Source: Andreesenia angusta
Lineage (GTDB): Bacteria; Bacillota; Clostridia; Tissierellales; Gottschalkiaceae
NCBI GenBank assembly: GCA_030537835.1
Contig: JAUNVB010000003.1
Span: 1-64,000, forward strand
Direction of reading: 5' to 3'
DNA: 64,000 bases
Part shown: in pieces, positions 35,481 to 46,398 of the stretch
Numbering within the stretch: the stretch's first letter is position 1
Layout of the letters: each line of letters begins with the position of its first letter
Translations under genes and position numbers: made by a program
The notes under the pieces: model-generated
Told to the model about the DNA's origin: nothing
Seen by the model: only the letters and a program-made list of their open reading frames with translations
Databases searched by the model: none

Positions 35481-38400
35481 TTGAGAAATCTAAAAGAATT
35501 ATTAGATAAACGTATTCTAGTCCTTGATGGAGCTATGGGTACTTCTATACAAAATCTTAATCTAGAAGAAGAAGACTATAGAAGAGATATTTTCAAAAAT
35601 ATTGATATAAACCAAAAAGGCAATAATGATATATTAAATCTGAGTAATCCGATTATAATAGAAGAGATTCATAGAAAATTCTTGGAAAATGGTGCCGATA
35701 TAATTGAAACGAATACTTTCAATAGCACTTCCGTTTCTCAAGCAGATTATGGTCTTACAGAATACGTATATAAGATGAATAAAAGAGGAGCTGAGATTGC
35801 AAGAAAAGCAGTAGATGACTATATTAAAGAAAATCCTGATGAAAAAAAATTCGTAGCAGGTGCTGTAGGTCCTACTAATAAGACTCTTTCTCTATCTCCT
35901 GATGTTGAAAATCCCGGCTATAGAGCAATCTCTTTCGACGATTTAATGAACTCTTATAAAGAGCAAATTGAAGGGCTTATTGATGGTGGAGTCGATATAA
36001 TTTTAATAGAGACAATATTCGACTCATTAAATGCTAGAGCTGCTATATATGCGACGGATTTGATAAATACAGAGAGGAATATTAAAATCCCTATTATGAT
36101 ATCTGGAACGATTACAGATAAGAGTGGAAGAACTCTCTCTGGTCAAACTATGGATGCATTTATAACATCTATGAAGAATCAATACGTAATATCTATAGGC
36201 CTTAATTGTGCCTTTGGTGCTAAAGAATTGATCCCTTTTATTAAGAGTATGGGAAATAAGACTCCTTACTATATTTCTGTATATCCAAATGCTGGGCTTC
36301 CAAATAGATTCGGTGAGTACGACGAAGCTCCTGAGACTACAGCAGAGAATTTAACAGAATTAGTCGATAACGGATATGTAAATATAGTTGGAGGATGTTG
36401 TGGTACTAGGTATGAACATATAAAGGCTATATCTGAACTATGTAAAAATAAAAAACCTAGAAAATTACCTGATATAGAAGAAGAGTCAAAGCTCGCTGGT
36501 CTAGAGACTATAACAATTTCAAAAGAAAATAATTTCTTGAGTATAGGTGAGAGAACTAATGTTGCTGGTTCTAGAAAATTTGCTAGATTGATTAGAGAGA
36601 AGAATTATGAAGAGGCTCTTTCAATCGCAAGAGATCAAGTCGATAATGGTGGACAAGCTATCGATATAAATTTTGACGATGGAATGCTTGACTCTGAGCA
36701 TGAAATGGATACTTATCTAAAACTCATTGCTTCTGAGCCTGAAATTTCAAAAGTGCCTATAGTTATAGATTCTTCGAAGTTTTCAGTAATAGAAACTGGG
36801 TTAAAGGCCATACAAGGGAAGCCTTTGGTAAACTCGATTTCACTGAAGAATGGTGAAGAAGAATTTATTAAACAAGCTACTATAATTAATCGATTCAATG
36901 CATCAACAGTCGTAATGGCATTCGATGAAAAAGGTCAAGCAGATACATTCGAAAGAAAGATAGAAGTATGTAGTAGAGCCTACGATATATTGGTTAATAA
37001 AGTGAATTTTCCAAAGGAAAATATAGTCTTTGATCCAAATATCTTGGCAATAGCAACTGGTATGGAAGAACATGATAATTATGCAGTCGATTTTATAAAA
37101 GCTACAAAATGGATAAAAGATAATCTTCCCGGAGCTAAAATTTCAGGTGGTCTTTCTAATCTCTCTTTCTCCTTTAGGGGTAATAATATCATAAGAGAAG
37201 CTATGCACTCAGTCTTCTTATACCATGCAATTGAAGCGGGTATGGATATGGCAATACTCAATCCTGGAATGATACAGATCTATGATGAGATAGATCCTGA
37301 ATTATTAGAAAAAGTTGAAGCTGTAGTGCTAAATAAGCATAGCGGTGCTGCAGAAGAGCTTATAGAGTTTGCAGAGAAGTTCCAAGGTGTAAAAAAGAAA
37401 GAAGAGTCTAATACATTAGAATGGAGAGAACAAGATGTAAACGAGAGACTCAAACATTCTATGGTTAAAGGAATTAGTAGTTTTATAGAAGAAGATGTTT
37501 TAGAAGCAAGATTGAATTACTCTAAAGCACTCGAGGTCATAGAAGGCCCTCTAATGGATGGGATGAATATAGTAGGTGAGCTCTTTGGCGAAGGTAAGAT
37601 GTTCTTACCGCAGGTAGTTAAATCTGCAAGAGTTATGAAAAAAGCTGTTTCTGTTCTCTTGCCTTTTATAGAAGAGGAAAAAGAAAGTGACTCTACTAGT
37701 GCTGGAAAAGTTTTAATAGCAACAGTAAAAGGTGATGTCCATGATATAGGCAAAAATATAGTCGGTGTAGTTCTAGCGTGTAATAATTTTGAAATAATAG
37801 ATCTTGGAATAATGGTGCCTCCTGAAGAGATTATTGAAACGGCAAAAAAAGAAAAAGTAGATATAATAGGATTAAGTGGTCTAATTACTCCCTCATTAGA
37901 AGAAATGGTAACACTTTCATCAATGCTTGAAAAGGAGAATCTAGATATACCAGTGCTAATAGGTGGAGCTACAACTTCCAAAATTCATACAGCAGTTAAA
38001 ATTGCTCCCGTTTACTCTGGTCCAGTAATATATTCAACAGATGCATCTAATGCAGTTGAGGTCTGTAAAGCGCTTTTAAATCCCGAAAAAAGAAATAGCT
38101 TTATAGATTCGATATATGAGGACTATAAAAGTTTAACCGATGTATATTCTGAAAATAAAGTTGAGTTGATATCATATGATGATGCAAAAAAACAGAAGTT
38201 TAAATCTAATTTCAAACAATTAACTGATAAAGAGCCATCATTCTACGGCACTAAGAGAGTTGATTATTCAGTTAAAGAATTAAGACCATTTATAGATTGG
38301 ACTTATTTCTTTGTGCAATGGGGCTTTAAAGCAATTTATCCAAATATTCTAAAAGATGAAAAATATGGTGAAGAAGCTAAAAAGCTTTTAAAAGATGCCA

Positions 38401-39089
38401 ATGAAATGTTAGATGAATTAGAAAAAGATCAAAAGTTTAAACCTCATGGTGTATTCGGTTTATATAGAGCTAATTCTAATGGTGAGGATATTGAGCTCTA
38501 TAATGAAGACGATGAATTAATTGAGACTTTAAATTGCTTAAGACAGCAGAGAAAGAATGATGATAATATATATATATCAGCTGCTGACTATGTTCGCGAT
38601 AAAAGTGAAGGAAAAGATTTTATCGGTGGCTTTATGACTACCGCAGGAAAGAGAATATATGAGCTCTATGATGAGTTTAGAGAAGATAATGATGAATACA
38701 GTGCCTTATTGATAAAAATAATAGGTGATAGAATTGCCGAAGCAATATCTGAGAAGATGAATAAAGATCTCTCTGATAAATATTGGAGTTTCAGAGAGAC
38801 TATCGGAATAAGACCTGCTTATGGTTATCCTACATTACCTGATCATTCTGAAAAGCAAAAATTATTTAAAATCTTAGATACAGATAAGCATACAGAAGTG
38901 AAATTAACTGAAAGTTTTATGATGATTCCTGAGAGTTCTACATGTGGAATATATATAGCTAATAGAGATGCTAAGCATTTTGACTTAGGTAGAATAGATA
39001 AGGATCAGATAAAAGATTATTGTCTAAGGAAGAATATGACTGAAGAGTTTTTAGAGTCTATGATACCACACCATATAAATTTAAAATAA
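35481..39089 (+). CDS. metH: Cobalamin-dependent methionine synthase MetH
   Basis: A full-length, 1202-residue four-module enzyme that methylates homocysteine to methionine using methyl-tetrahydrofolate. The homocysteine-binding barrel (about 1-325) has zinc cysteines in LNCAFG and VGGCCGT. Next come the pterin-binding barrel (about 340-620), the B12 cap and the cobalamin domain, with DVHDIGKN near residues 752-759. The C-terminal activation domain (about 890-1202, [16 protein letters not shown] and [12 protein letters not shown]) uses SAM for reactivation. All modules are intact, so no separate activator is needed. The start is TTG behind GGGAGTGAT. It depends on the corrinoid made by the cbi/hem operons here. 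Confidence 0.95.
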   Translation: MRNLKELLDKRILVLDGAMGTSIQNLNLEEEDYRRDIFKNIDINQKGNNDILNLSNPIIIEEIHRKFLENGADIIETNTFNSTSVSQADYGLTEYVYKMNKRGAEIARKAVDDYIKENPDEKKFVAGAVGPTNKTLSLSPDVENPGYRAISFDDLMNSYKEQIEGLIDGGVDIILIETIFDSLNARAAIYATDLINTERNIKIPIMISGTITDKSGRTLSGQTMDAFITSMKNQYVISIGLNCAFGAKELIPFIKSMGNKTPYYISVYPNAGLPNRFGEYDEAPETTAENLTELVDNGYVNIVGGCCGTRYEHIKAISELCKNKKPRKLPDIEEESKLAGLETITISKENNFLSIGERTNVAGSRKFARLIREKNYEEALSIARDQVDNGGQAIDINFDDGMLDSEHEMDTYLKLIASEPEISKVPIVIDSSKFSVIETGLKAIQGKPLVNSISLKNGEEEFIKQATIINRFNASTVVMAFDEKGQADTFERKIEVCSRAYDILVNKVNFPKENIVFDPNILAIATGMEEHDNYAVDFIKATKWIKDNLPGAKISGGLSNLSFSFRGNNIIREAMHSVFLYHAIEAGMDMAILNPGMIQIYDEIDPELLEKVEAVVLNKHSGAAEELIEFAEKFQGVKKKEESNTLEWREQDVNERLKHSMVKGISSFIEEDVLEARLNYSKALEVIEGPLMDGMNIVGELFGEGKMFLPQVVKSARVMKKAVSVLLPFIEEEKESDSTSAGKVLIATVKGDVHDIGKNIVGVVLACNNFEIIDLGIMVPPEEIIETAKKEKVDIIGLSGLITPSLEEMVTLSSMLEKENLDIPVLIGGATTSKIHTAVKIAPVYSGPVIYSTDASNAVEVCKALLNPEKRNSFIDSIYEDYKSLTDVYSENKVELISYDDAKKQKFKSNFKQLTDKEPSFYGTKRVDYSVKELRPFIDWTYFFVQWGFKAIYPNILKDEKYGEEAKKLLKDANEMLDELEKDQKFKPHGVFGLYRANSNGEDIELYNEDDELIETLNCLRQQRKNDDNIYISAADYVRDKSEGKDFIGGFMTTAGKRIYELYDEFREDNDEYSALLIKIIGDRIAEAISEKMNKDLSDKYWSFRETIGIRPAYGYPTLPDHSEKQKLFKILDTDKHTEVKLTESFMMIPESSTCGIYIANRDAKHFDLGRIDKDQIKDYCLRKNMTEEFLESMIPHHINLK

Positions 39090-39090
39090 A

Positions 39091-39110
39091 AAAGACCCCT
39101 AGGGGTCTTT
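39091..39110. terminator. Bidirectional terminator after metH
   Basis: AAAGACCCCTAGGGGTCTTT is a perfect palindrome with a T run on plus and a matching T run on minus. It serves metH and the convergent nitroreductase, whose stop abuts it. Confidence 0.9.
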
Positions 39111-39111
39111 T

Positions 39112-39648
39112 TTATTCGAACCATATGGTCATATCTTCTATATTCCCATTCTCTTTTTTAATACAGTTTTCTCCAGCAAATCCTATTATTATACCTGTGA
39201 CTAGAGAGTTCTCAATATCTAAATACTTTCCAATTTCTCTTTCATATTTTGCAAAATCTCCTATTACCATTGACCCTAGATTAAATCCTTCTGCTGCTAA
39301 AACCAAATTCTGAAGTGCTGAACCTATTGAAATCAAATCCATTTCTTCAGTAATTTCATTATAATCTCTATCAATTTTTTTATACCTATTGAATATCAAT
39401 ATGATTGCTGCTGCATCTTCCATTATATTACAATCTATATCGAAATCTAAATCTTTCTCTTTTATAAAATTTTTGAATTCTGTAACTTTATCAGCCCTTA
39501 TAATTGCAAATTTCCAAGGTTGTCTATTCTTAGCCGATGGAGCTTTCATTGCCATATCAATTATATTCTCTATTATTACCCTTGGAAGTGAATAATCTTT
39601 AAATTCCATAGTAACCATTCGCTCATTAATAGCGGTAAAGGTATCCAT
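39112..39648 (-). CDS. Nitroreductase-family flavoprotein
   Basis: A 178-residue protein of the nitroreductase superfamily. MAMKAPSAKNRQPWKFAIIR carries the usual Ser-x-x-Asn-x-Gln-Pro-Trp FMN-binding segment, and EGFNLGSMVIGDF is the second conserved region. It probably uses NAD(P)H to reduce a nitro compound, quinone or flavin; the natural substrate is not evident. A GGAG site precedes the ATG. It is a single gene convergent with metH. Confidence 0.85.
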   Translation of the reverse strand: MDTFTAINERMVTMEFKDYSLPRVIIENIIDMAMKAPSAKNRQPWKFAIIRADKVTEFKNFIKEKDLDFDIDCNIMEDAAAIILIFNRYKKIDRDYNEITEEMDLISIGSALQNLVLAAEGFNLGSMVIGDFAKYEREIGKYLDIENSLVTGIIIGFAGENCIKKENGNIEDMTIWFE

Positions 39649-39767
39649 TTATAACTCCTCCATAATACATTTCTATTTTATAATATTATTATACCACTTT
39701 CTTGTAATTTTGCGTAAAATTTAGGGTATAATAGTTAATATCAATATATTAAGGGGAGGGATACTCT

Positions 39768-40034
39768 ATGATTTATCGCCTTATATTAGTTTTAATAACC
39801 ATACTTTCATTCGCTTTTTTTAATAATATCTTCTTAAAAAATATGAAAAATATACTATTTAAGACCTTTGAAAAAACTATTATTGCATTAATCTTGAGTA
39901 CTATAGTATTCCTAATATTAGGATTCATGTTAGAAGGACCTTTAACTTCGTCTAGATACATAATAACAATTTCAGACGGAATATTATTAGGATGGATAAT
40001 ATCACTATTCAATCACATCCCAAACGCTAAATAG
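39768..40034 (+). CDS. Small membrane protein of unknown function
   Basis: An 88-residue protein with about three hydrophobic segments (YRLILVLITILSFAFF; TIIALILSTIVFLILGF; TISDGILLGWIISLF) and a short loop. I do not recognise the family. The GGGGAGGG ribosome site and a good terminator after it support a real gene, and TATAAT (39727-39732) lies upstream, but its -35 is weak. Confidence 0.6.
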   Translation: MIYRLILVLITILSFAFFNNIFLKNMKNILFKTFEKTIIALILSTIVFLILGFMLEGPLTSSRYIITISDGILLGWIISLFNHIPNAK

Positions 40035-40054
40035 AAGCCTCATTTTAGAGGCTT
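40034..40054 (+). terminator. Terminator of the small membrane protein gene
   Basis: GAAGCCTC-ATTTTA-GAGGCTTTT forms an 8-base stem with a T run. The minus side is less T-rich, but it could also serve the convergent DUF364 gene. Confidence 0.75.
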
Positions 40055-40057
40055 TTC

Positions 40058-40804
40058 TTATGTATAAAAACATAATCTATCTAAATCCATTAAAAAAGCT
40101 GCCCCTGCAATCGATGTTCCATAGAATATCACAGGCTCTTCTCTATTTATAAAATTTATTATACTTCCATTTAAAATTGTACTGCCAGTACACAGTATTA
40201 AATCTGCCCAATCCATTACATCATCAAAATCTTTAATTCCATCTTCTATAAGTATTTCATATTTTACTTTTCCTATATTATCCTCATTTAAATCTAATAC
40301 TCTTAAATTTGCTACTTCTCTTAAATTATCCATAATAGATGGTTGAAATCCTATTAAGGCAATATTTTTTCCGATATAATCATTTTCCATAAAATGAGCT
40401 CTAAATGACTTTCCACATAATTCGGGCTCCTCATCTCTGCAATGAATAGTTCCATTTATCAGACCTAAATAAGATAGTATTGCATTCATAGATGATATGA
40501 ATATGCTCTTATTATAATTATCTCTTAAATCTAATTCTAATATATCTTTTATAGTGCCTGAATAAGTACAAGGCGATGATGTAAATGCCTGTCCTTTCGA
40601 ACCTCTAAAATCAGCCTCTACCATTATTTCTTTTCCTGAAAGTATAGGATAGTCTTTTCTCTTAGTTTTTCCTATAGCCTCATCTGGAGTTAAGCTTTTC
40701 GTCCTTATTATAATATTTTCATCTGTAAAATTTTCCTTACTCATTATATATTTAAATTTCTTTTTTAATTCATTATAGAATTCCAAATAATCCCTCCTAC
40801 TCAA
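40058..40804 (-). CDS. DUF4213/DUF364 putative metal-chelating protein
   Basis: A 248-residue protein of the COG2014 type: an N-terminal enolase-like DUF4213 part and a C-terminal Rossmann-like DUF364 part, where IALIGFQPSIMDNL, DWADLILCTGSTILNGS and PVIFYGTSIAGAAFLM are typical. DUF364 is described as a putative heavy-metal chelation domain. Biochemistry is unknown. Its start overlaps the ModB-like stop by 8 bases, so it is co-translated with the molybdate-type permease, in the position where a ModC ATPase would be expected. It might be a metal or oxyanion handler for this importer. Confidence 0.7.
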   Translation of the reverse strand: MSRRDYLEFYNELKKKFKYIMSKENFTDENIIIRTKSLTPDEAIGKTKRKDYPILSGKEIMVEADFRGSKGQAFTSSPCTYSGTIKDILELDLRDNYNKSIFISSMNAILSYLGLINGTIHCRDEEPELCGKSFRAHFMENDYIGKNIALIGFQPSIMDNLREVANLRVLDLNEDNIGKVKYEILIEDGIKDFDDVMDWADLILCTGSTILNGSIINFINREEPVIFYGTSIAGAAFLMDLDRLCFYT

Positions 40805-41579
40805 TACTTTTTCCTAATAAATTATATATAGATATTACCATAGCTGAAAGTAAAATTAAAATTACTGAAAGTGCAATTGCTATATCTATATCTCCTGTCG
40901 ACATATTTAAAAATATTGCTGTTGGTATAAGCTCCGTCTTAAACCTTGTAGTTCCAACTAACATCATTATAGCTCCAAATTCTCCAATTGCTCTATACCA
41001 GACAATTAAGCTTGTAGATAATATATCTTTTTTCATCATAGGTAGAATGACGTATTTCATTATTTGCCATTCATCAGCTCCATACGATTTTGCGACTAAA
41101 TAATATTCCGTATCTATCTTTCTTAAAAAATCTATCAAGTTTTTTAAAGCCAATGGTAAATTGACAAATACCTGTGCTATTATTATACCCTGTACGGTAA
41201 AGATAAAATCAAGATTTAATTTATTTGATAAATAATTTCCTATAGGAGTCTGTCCAAAAAAATATAATAATGCAAGTCCGGCTACTAAATGCGGTAAAGA
41301 CATAGGAATATATAGTATCAATTCAAAAAATCGTTTTAATCTCGATTCAGTAGAACTTAAAAAAATACTAGTTGGTATTGCTATTACCATAACTATTATA
41401 GAGGATATACTCGTTGTCTTCATACTCAGTTTTATTGAAAATAGAACTTCTTCTGTTCTTATTAAATTTGGAACTAAATTCAAACCCTCTATTATTAAAT
41501 AAACGAATGGAAAAACTATCAATAATATACTTATTGTAAAAAAAAGATATGTAGTTAATTTTATACTTTTTTCTCTCAA
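40797..41579 (-). CDS. Molybdate/tungstate-type ABC transporter permease (ModB-like)
   Basis: A 260-residue protein with about six membrane helices and a complete EAA loop (AKSYGADEWQIMKYVILPMMKK) followed by the WYRAIGEFGAIMMLVG segment characteristic of molybdate, tungstate and sulfate permeases. It should form a homodimer that receives the oxyanion from the lipoprotein encoded upstream. The EAA loop needs an ATPase partner, yet none is encoded in the operon. A GGAG site precedes the ATG. Confidence 0.8.
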   Translation of the reverse strand: MREKSIKLTTYLFFTISILLIVFPFVYLIIEGLNLVPNLIRTEEVLFSIKLSMKTTSISSIIVMVIAIPTSIFLSSTESRLKRFFELILYIPMSLPHLVAGLALLYFFGQTPIGNYLSNKLNLDFIFTVQGIIIAQVFVNLPLALKNLIDFLRKIDTEYYLVAKSYGADEWQIMKYVILPMMKKDILSTSLIVWYRAIGEFGAIMMLVGTTRFKTELIPTAIFLNMSTGDIDIAIALSVILILLSAMVISIYNLLGKSIE

Positions 41580-41620
41580 AAAAATCTCCTCTCTTTTTTA
41601 TCTGATAATATTAAACATAA

Positions 41621-41650
41621 AAATAGACGCTATTATTAAGCGTCTATTTT
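41621..41650 (-). terminator. Intercistronic stem-loop between ModA-like and ModB-like genes
   Basis: AAATAGACGC-loop-GCGTCTATTT is a near-perfect stem with a T run on the minus strand. It lies between the binding-protein stop and the permease start. Such hairpins usually cut part of the transcription so that the binding protein is made in excess. Confidence 0.75.
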
Positions 41651-41698
41651 CCATTGACATATGATAAGAGAAATAATTTGGAAATTTTATTATTTACA

Positions 41699-42541
41699 TT
41701 ATTTACTAACAGGTTTAAATCCATATTTTTCAAAAGCATTTAAGCCAATTTCAGATGACACGTAGTCAACAAATTTATTAGCTTCATCTCTATGCTCAGT
41801 ATCTTCTAATATGGATATTGGTATTATCTGATCAATATTTTTATCTTCTGGTATCTCAATAATTTCTATATTCTCATTATTAAATACAGAATCCTTTGTA
41901 ACTATGGCTGCATCTACTGAATCAGACGCTCCAAATTGTGCTACTATTTCATTAACAGTAGCTGCTTTCGATATCACGTTATCATTAATTTCAGGTAGGT
42001 TATTTTTTTCTATGATTTTTTGAGTAGTCATTCCTATCGCATTAGCTTTTTCGTCTCCGACCATTATTTTGAGTCCAGGTTGCTTTAAATCTTCAAGAGA
42101 TTTTATATCTTTAGGATTTCCCTTCTGTACAGCTATAACAGGGGTATGATGAGCTATTTCAACAGAAGGTCCTACTAAATTTTTTTCTTTTGCCGATTCA
42201 TATGATTTAATAGAGCCAGTTATAAATACATCGCCCTTGTTGCCCAGTTCCAATTGCGATAATAATTGTCCAGCTCCAGCAAATATATAGTTGATTTTTA
42301 TATTAGGGTTTTCATTTTCAAATTCAGATTTAATTTCTTCCATAGGTTTTTTAAGGCCTGCACCAGAAAATACAGTTAATTCTATTGATTCTTTTTCCGA
42401 TCCATTATCATCAGTTTCTTTTTTTAATGCCTGTTCAGTCTCAGTCTTTTTTTCTACATCATTATTCACATTTGCATCTTCACAGCCTATGACAGATATA
42501 GTACTAAGACATAATAATGCAATTGCTATAATTCTTTTCAT
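41699..42541 (-). CDS. Molybdate/tungstate-binding lipoprotein (ModA-like)
   Basis: A 280-residue solute-binding protein. The signal peptide ends with LSTISVIGC (lipidated Cys20), followed by an Asn/Glu/Lys-rich linker to about residue 50. The ModA fold follows: LTVFSGAGLKKPMEEI with Ser for oxyanion binding, FAGAGQLLSQLELGNKGDVFITGS, and HHTPVIAVQKGNPKDIKSLEDL. These are conserved in molybdate/tungstate receptors. It hands the anion to the permease at 40797. It is driven by a strong promoter bearing a palindrome (42569-42629). Confidence 0.85.
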   Translation of the reverse strand: MKRIIAIALLCLSTISVIGCEDANVNNDVEKKTETEQALKKETDDNGSEKESIELTVFSGAGLKKPMEEIKSEFENENPNIKINYIFAGAGQLLSQLELGNKGDVFITGSIKSYESAKEKNLVGPSVEIAHHTPVIAVQKGNPKDIKSLEDLKQPGLKIMVGDEKANAIGMTTQKIIEKNNLPEINDNVISKAATVNEIVAQFGASDSVDAAIVTKDSVFNNENIEIIEIPEDKNIDQIIPISILEDTEHRDEANKFVDYVSSEIGLNAFEKYGFKPVSK

Positions 42542-42568
42542 ATTCTTACCTCCAAATTATTTACAATG

Positions 42569-42594
42569 ACGATATGCGCGAAAGAGTATATCGT
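42569..42594 (-). promoter_or_regulatory. Candidate molybdate-type operator at the ModA-like promoter
   Basis: ACGATAT (42569-42575) and ATATCGT (42588-42594) form a perfect inverted repeat with a 12-base spacer, directly downstream of the -10 and across the likely start. The arms recall the A/T-CG type of ModE boxes, though the spacer is longer, so this is only a candidate. Confidence 0.45.
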
Positions 42595-42600
42595 GAATTC

Positions 42601-42629
42601 ATTATAATATCAATTCAAAAATAAGTCAA
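42601..42629 (-). promoter_or_regulatory. Promoter of the ModA-like operon
   Basis: The minus strand has TTGACT (42624-42629), a 17-base spacer and TATAAT (42601-42606). It is near-consensus and strong. Confidence 0.75.
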
Positions 42630-42659
42630 TATCAAAAGACGAAAAATTCTTTCTTTCTC

Positions 42660-43925
42660 TTAATATTTTCTAAATATCTCTAAAAATCTATCTATATCCT
42701 CATTCGAGTGCTTAACTGATAAGAATAATCCTTCGAATTGAGAAGGTGCAATATAGATTCCTTTATTCAACATATATTTAAATACTGAATTATACATATC
42801 TATATCTGATTTCAATGCATCCTCATAAGTCTCAACCTTTTCTAATTCATTATAGAATATAGTCATCATAGAACCTACTCTATTAATTACTGTCGGTATC
42901 CCTTTTTCTTTTGAAATTTCATTAATTCCATTTTCTAATCTTCTTCCTAAATTTTCTAAATAGTCATAGTATTCTGGATTATCGAATAGTTTTTTTAAAG
43001 CTGTATATCCGGCTGCCATAACTATTGGATTTCCGGACATAGTGCCAGCCTGATAGACTTCACCTATTGGAGAGAGCTTTTCCATTATCTTCCTTTTGCC
43101 TCCATACGCTCCAGATGGAAGACCTCCACCCATAACTTTAGCAAAAGTAGTCAGATCTGGCTCTATATTATAGAGACCTTGAGCTCCTTTATAGGAAACT
43201 CTAAACCCAGTCATAACTTCGTCGAATATCAAAACGGAATTATATTCCATGCACAGCTCTTTTAATCTCAATAAAAAATCTTCCTTTGCAGGTATAACGC
43301 CCATATTTCCAGCTATAGGTTCTATTATAACCCCAGCAATCTCTTCTCCATGAGTTTTAAAAACCTGCTCTATACTTTCTATATCATTATATCTTGCAAG
43401 TATAGTATTCGATATTATCTCTTCGGGCACACCTTTTGAGCCAGGTATTCCTTCAGTTAAAACTCCTGAACCTGCGCTTATTAAAAATCCATCATAATGT
43501 CCATGATAATTTCCTTCAAACTTTATAATCTTTTTTCTATCAGTATAGCCTCTTGCAAGTCTTGCTGCACTCATAGTTGCTTCTGTACCAGAATTCACCA
43601 TTCTAATCATGTCTACGCTATCTATAGTACTACAGATATGTCTTGCCATATCGAGCTCTAATCTAGTTGGGCTTCCAAAAGAAATTCCCTTATCTGCCGT
43701 AAGTTTTATAGCGTTTACAATATCGTCATCGGCTTGTCCTAACACAGCCGGTCCCCATGCTCCTATATAATCAGTATATTTCTTCCCCTCTTCATCAAAA
43801 ATATAGGCTCCTTTACCTTCTTTTATTATAGGAGGAGTAATATCTAATCCCTTATAAGCTCTAACAGGGCTATTAACTCCACCTGGCATATATCTTTCTG
43901 ATTCTTTAAACAATTCTTTATTCAT
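42660..43925 (-). CDS. hemL: Glutamate-1-semialdehyde 2,1-aminomutase HemL
   Basis: A 421-residue PLP enzyme that turns glutamate-1-semialdehyde into 5-aminolevulinate. It has the family signature [13 protein letters not shown], the substrate motif [16 protein letters not shown] and [17 protein letters not shown]; the PLP lysine is in [17 protein letters not shown]. It is the last gene of the minus-strand hem operon, 10 bases after hemB. Confidence 0.95.
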   Translation of the reverse strand: MNKELFKESERYMPGGVNSPVRAYKGLDITPPIIKEGKGAYIFDEEGKKYTDYIGAWGPAVLGQADDDIVNAIKLTADKGISFGSPTRLELDMARHICSTIDSVDMIRMVNSGTEATMSAARLARGYTDRKKIIKFEGNYHGHYDGFLISAGSGVLTEGIPGSKGVPEEIISNTILARYNDIESIEQVFKTHGEEIAGVIIEPIAGNMGVIPAKEDFLLRLKELCMEYNSVLIFDEVMTGFRVSYKGAQGLYNIEPDLTTFAKVMGGGLPSGAYGGKRKIMEKLSPIGEVYQAGTMSGNPIVMAAGYTALKKLFDNPEYYDYLENLGRRLENGINEISKEKGIPTVINRVGSMMTIFYNELEKVETYEDALKSDIDMYNSVFKYMLNKGIYIAPSQFEGLFLSVKHSNEDIDRFLEIFRKY

Positions 43926-43935
43926 ATTATCATCC

Positions 43936-44928
43936 TTAATCTATATTCTCTTCTTTTAACCATTTAGCTACTTCTAATGCATAATAAGATATTATTAGAT
44001 CTGCTCCAGCTCTTTTGATAGAAATTAGAACTTCCATAGCTATTTTTTTCTCATCTATTATTCCCATTTTTCCAGCATTTTTTATCATCGCATATTCTCC
44101 ACTCACATTATATGCTACTATTGGAATATTGAACCTTTCTCTAGCTTTAGCTATTATATCTAAAAATGAAAGTGCCGGTTTTACCATAACTATATCAGCA
44201 CCCTGAACTATATCTTCTTCGATTTCGCTCAATGCCTCTCTTGAATTTGCAATATCCATTTGATAAGATTTTCTATCTCCAAAGCTTGGTTTGGAGTTTG
44301 CAGCAGATCTAAATGGACCATAAAAAGATGATGCATATTTAGCACTATATCCCATTATAGGTATATCTTTAAATCCACTATTATCTAAAATCTCTCTTAT
44401 AGCATCGACTCTTCCATCCATCATATCAGAAGGAGCAACCATATCAGCACCAGCCTTAGCATGAGATAGTGCAATTTTGCCTAAATACTCTACAGTCAGA
44501 TCATTATCTATATTCTCTCCATTTAATATTCCACAATGGCCGTGATCTGTATATTGGCACATACACACATCCGTTATTATATATATATTCGGATCTAGTT
44601 TTTTTATCTCTTTTATCGCCCTTTGAACTATTCCATTATCTTGATAAGCAGATTTACCTATAGAATCTTTTTCCTTTGGTATTCCGAATAATAATATGGC
44701 GTTTATCTTAGCTTTCCTAACCTCATCAATTATTTCATTTAATCTATCTACAGAATAGCGATGATTATTTGGTAATCCCTCTATTTCTTCCTTAATATCC
44801 TCACCCTCAATTACGAATATAGGGTATATAAAATCATCCATACTCAACTTTGTCTCTGCTATCATATTCCTTATATTTTTACTCGATCTCAATCTTCTAT
44901 GTCTTTTAAACAAAAATTCCATCCCCAT
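43936..44928 (-). CDS. hemB: Delta-aminolevulinic acid dehydratase (porphobilinogen synthase) HemB
   Basis: A 330-residue enzyme that joins two 5-aminolevulinate molecules. Zinc-type cysteines are in [15 protein letters not shown], and the two active-site lysines are in [14 protein letters not shown] and [13 protein letters not shown]. The start overlaps the upstream cobA-hemD stop, so translation is probably coupled; an in-frame ATG two codons later is also possible. Confidence 0.95.
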   Translation of the reverse strand: MGMEFLFKRHRRLRSSKNIRNMIAETKLSMDDFIYPIFVIEGEDIKEEIEGLPNNHRYSVDRLNEIIDEVRKAKINAILLFGIPKEKDSIGKSAYQDNGIVQRAIKEIKKLDPNIYIITDVCMCQYTDHGHCGILNGENIDNDLTVEYLGKIALSHAKAGADMVAPSDMMDGRVDAIREILDNSGFKDIPIMGYSAKYASSFYGPFRSAANSKPSFGDRKSYQMDIANSREALSEIEEDIVQGADIVMVKPALSFLDIIAKARERFNIPIVAYNVSGEYAMIKNAGKMGIIDEKKIAMEVLISIKRAGADLIISYYALEVAKWLKEENID

Positions 44929-46390
44929 TCTTCTTAATATCGATTAGCTTTTCTATTATACCATCTATTGAATAATTATCGCTAACTATACAGTCTAGAT
45001 TTTTGCTCCTTATAGCTTTTTCTGTTATAGGTCCAATACTCAACAGTATCTTTTTTTCTAATTCTGACTTACCGAATATCTCAATAGTATTTTTAAAGGT
45101 TGATGGCGATGTAAATATAACTATATCTACATCTTTTAAATTTTCATATCCTCTAATCTTACCAGTTACAGTCCTGTAAAGAGAAAATGAATCAACTTTA
45201 ACTCCTTTCGCTTCGAATTTTTTAATTAAATAATCTCTTCCATTCTCAGACTTAGGAAATAGAGCTCTTTCATTCTTTTTAATCGAATTTTTCATTGAAT
45301 CATAAAGTCCTTCAAGAGTGAAATCTTTTGCTATTATAGAAGGAATTATCCCTCTCTTTTCTAACGCCTCTGCTGTTTTTTTGCCTATTGCTGGAAATTT
45401 AGCTGAGATATTCCTAATATCTATCTTTCTTTCTATCAATTCTTCAAAAAATATTTCTACTGCATTTACACTATTTAAGATAATATAATCGTATCCACTC
45501 AATTTGTCTATAAAGGGATCTATTCCATTATCTATTCTCTCAATTTCTATAGAGTTTATCTCCGTTATTTCAGCCCCTAAATCGTATAACCTCTCTCTTA
45601 ATTCTAAAGACTGCTTCTTAGATCTAGTTATACATATATTTAGTCCTGATAGAGGTTTTCTACTATACCAATTCAATTTTTCAGATAATTTCACATTATC
45701 TCCAAAGGCTATTATACATGGAGACTTTAATTTTGCTAATTTAACTTTCTCAGAGATATTCTCAAGACTTCCAATTACAATTTTTTGACTTGCCTTAGTT
45801 CCATTCATTATAACTGCAGATGGTGTATCTTTAGGTTTCCCATATTTTAATAGATTCTTTACTATACCATCTAGTTTTGCAAGTCCCATCATAAATACTA
45901 GGGTTCCTCTTTGCTTTGCTACTAATTCCCAATCAATATCTATCTGCTCTGCACTCATTCCTGTATAAATATGAAAACTCTGTGCCTGCTTTCTATGAGT
46001 TATAGGTATACCAGCATAGTTCAATACAGCTACGGGCGATGTGACTCCGGATATAGTCTCAAATTCAATTCCTTCTTCAAAAAGAGCTAATGCCTCTTCT
46101 CCACCTCTTCCAAATACATAAGGATCTCCGCCCTTAATTCTGCCGACAGTTTTACCCCTATTGGCGAATTGTATTAAAATCTCATTTATTTCTTCCTGAC
46201 TCTTATAATGATTATCTGGTCTTTTTCCACAATAATATATTTCAGCATCGTCTTTAGCAAATCTTAAAAGTCCTTTTGGTGCTAATCTATCATAGAGTAA
46301 TATATCCGATTTCTTTATTGCATTTACTGCTTTTAAACTAATTAATCCCTCGTCTCCTGGCCCTGCTCCTATTAAATAGACTTTCCCCAA
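44906..46390 (-). CDS. cobA-hemD: Fused uroporphyrinogen-III methyltransferase and uroporphyrinogen-III synthase
   Basis: A 494-residue bifunctional protein. Residues about 1-240 are the SUMT domain (VYLIGAGPGDEGLISLKAVNAI, IKGGDPYVFGRGGEEA) that uses SAM to make precorrin-2. Residues about 250-494 are HemD (NICITRSKKQSLELRERL, DIVIFTSPSTFKNTIEIF). The fusion is common in clostridia and links ring closure to the cobalamin/sirohaem branch. It precedes hemB and overlaps it. Confidence 0.9.
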   Translation of the reverse strand: MGKVYLIGAGPGDEGLISLKAVNAIKKSDILLYDRLAPKGLLRFAKDDAEIYYCGKRPDNHYKSQEEINEILIQFANRGKTVGRIKGGDPYVFGRGGEEALALFEEGIEFETISGVTSPVAVLNYAGIPITHRKQAQSFHIYTGMSAEQIDIDWELVAKQRGTLVFMMGLAKLDGIVKNLLKYGKPKDTPSAVIMNGTKASQKIVIGSLENISEKVKLAKLKSPCIIAFGDNVKLSEKLNWYSRKPLSGLNICITRSKKQSLELRERLYDLGAEITEINSIEIERIDNGIDPFIDKLSGYDYIILNSVNAVEIFFEELIERKIDIRNISAKFPAIGKKTAEALEKRGIIPSIIAKDFTLEGLYDSMKNSIKKNERALFPKSENGRDYLIKKFEAKGVKVDSFSLYRTVTGKIRGYENLKDVDIVIFTSPSTFKNTIEIFGKSELEKKILLSIGPITEKAIRSKNLDCIVSDNYSIDGIIEKLIDIKKNGDGIFV

Positions 46391-46398
46391 AATATCAC

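Noticed and set aside
37517-37981. A 154-codon minus-strand frame within metH
   Set aside because: It is a shadow of the B12-binding region of metH; the serine- and isoleucine-rich translation is typical of antisense frames in AT-rich DNA.
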